From: Brachyspira catarrhinii
Lineage (GTDB): Bacteria; Spirochaetota; Brachyspiria; Brachyspirales; Brachyspiraceae
Reading direction: 5' to 3'
Assembly: GCF_005518285.1 (NCBI RefSeq)
Contig: NZ_SJDU01000149.1
Span: 1 to 5,409, forward strand
Length of the DNA stretch: 5,409 bases
In this document: positions 5,337 to 5,409 of the stretch, one piece after another
Numbering within the stretch: position 1 is the first letter of the stretch
Layout of the letters: each line of letters starts with the position of its first letter
Notes under the pieces: model-generated
Seen by the model: the letters and a program-made list of their open reading frames with translations, nothing else
What the model was told of the DNA's origin: nothing
The model's database searches: none
Translations under genes and position numbers: made by a program

Positions 5337-5409
5337 ATGAATGGTTTGTATATATTGTAAAAAACAACCCATTACATTAATAATAAAAAATAATTATTCT
5401 AATTGATAT

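Overview
The window looks like a piece of an A+T-rich bacterial chromosome. The proteins and the layout (an acyl carrier protein starting MALIDEIKDVV, a fabG-acpP-fabF cluster, short A+T-only spacers) suggest a Brachyspira-type spirochaete. That placement rests on recognition by eye, not on a search, and is only moderately sure.

Left part (1-1426, + strand): the C-terminal half of an RND-family inner-membrane efflux pump, cut by the window edge. It ends at a clear rho-independent terminator (about 1446-1490).

Middle (about 1517-2750): an accessory island holding a solitary gamma-class N6-adenine DNA methyltransferase (1551-2497, + strand). Its reading frame is broken in two by a -1 shift. 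The only obvious candidate for the shift is a run of eight A at 2130-2137, which also forms the heptamer A AAA AAC in the correct phase. The promoter (TTGACT, then an extended TGC-TATATT -10 box) sits so close to the ATG that the mRNA should be leaderless, and there is no Shine-Dalgarno sequence. No restriction endonuclease gene is visible. Downstream lies a roughly 300-base stretch without a convincing gene. It holds a nested palindrome of the widespread TCATTGCGA...GGCAATCC repeat type and a strong terminator.

Right part (2802-5240, - strand): a fatty-acid synthesis (FAS II) cluster transcribed right to left as fabG, acpP, fabF. FabG reduces 3-oxoacyl-ACP, AcpP carries the growing chain, and FabF performs the elongating condensation. 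An intrinsic terminator lies between acpP and fabF and could set carrier protein above condensing enzyme. A second terminator ends the cluster just after fabF. Upstream of fabG there is a candidate promoter with two 8-base direct repeats spaced 11 bases apart next to the -35 box. The methyltransferase and the fab cluster converge on the terminator at 2754-2776.

I see no tRNA, rRNA, CRISPR array, transposase or integrase. The best candidate for something unusual is the methyltransferase: leaderless, without a partner, and with a frame that could be toggled or recoded at a homopolymer.
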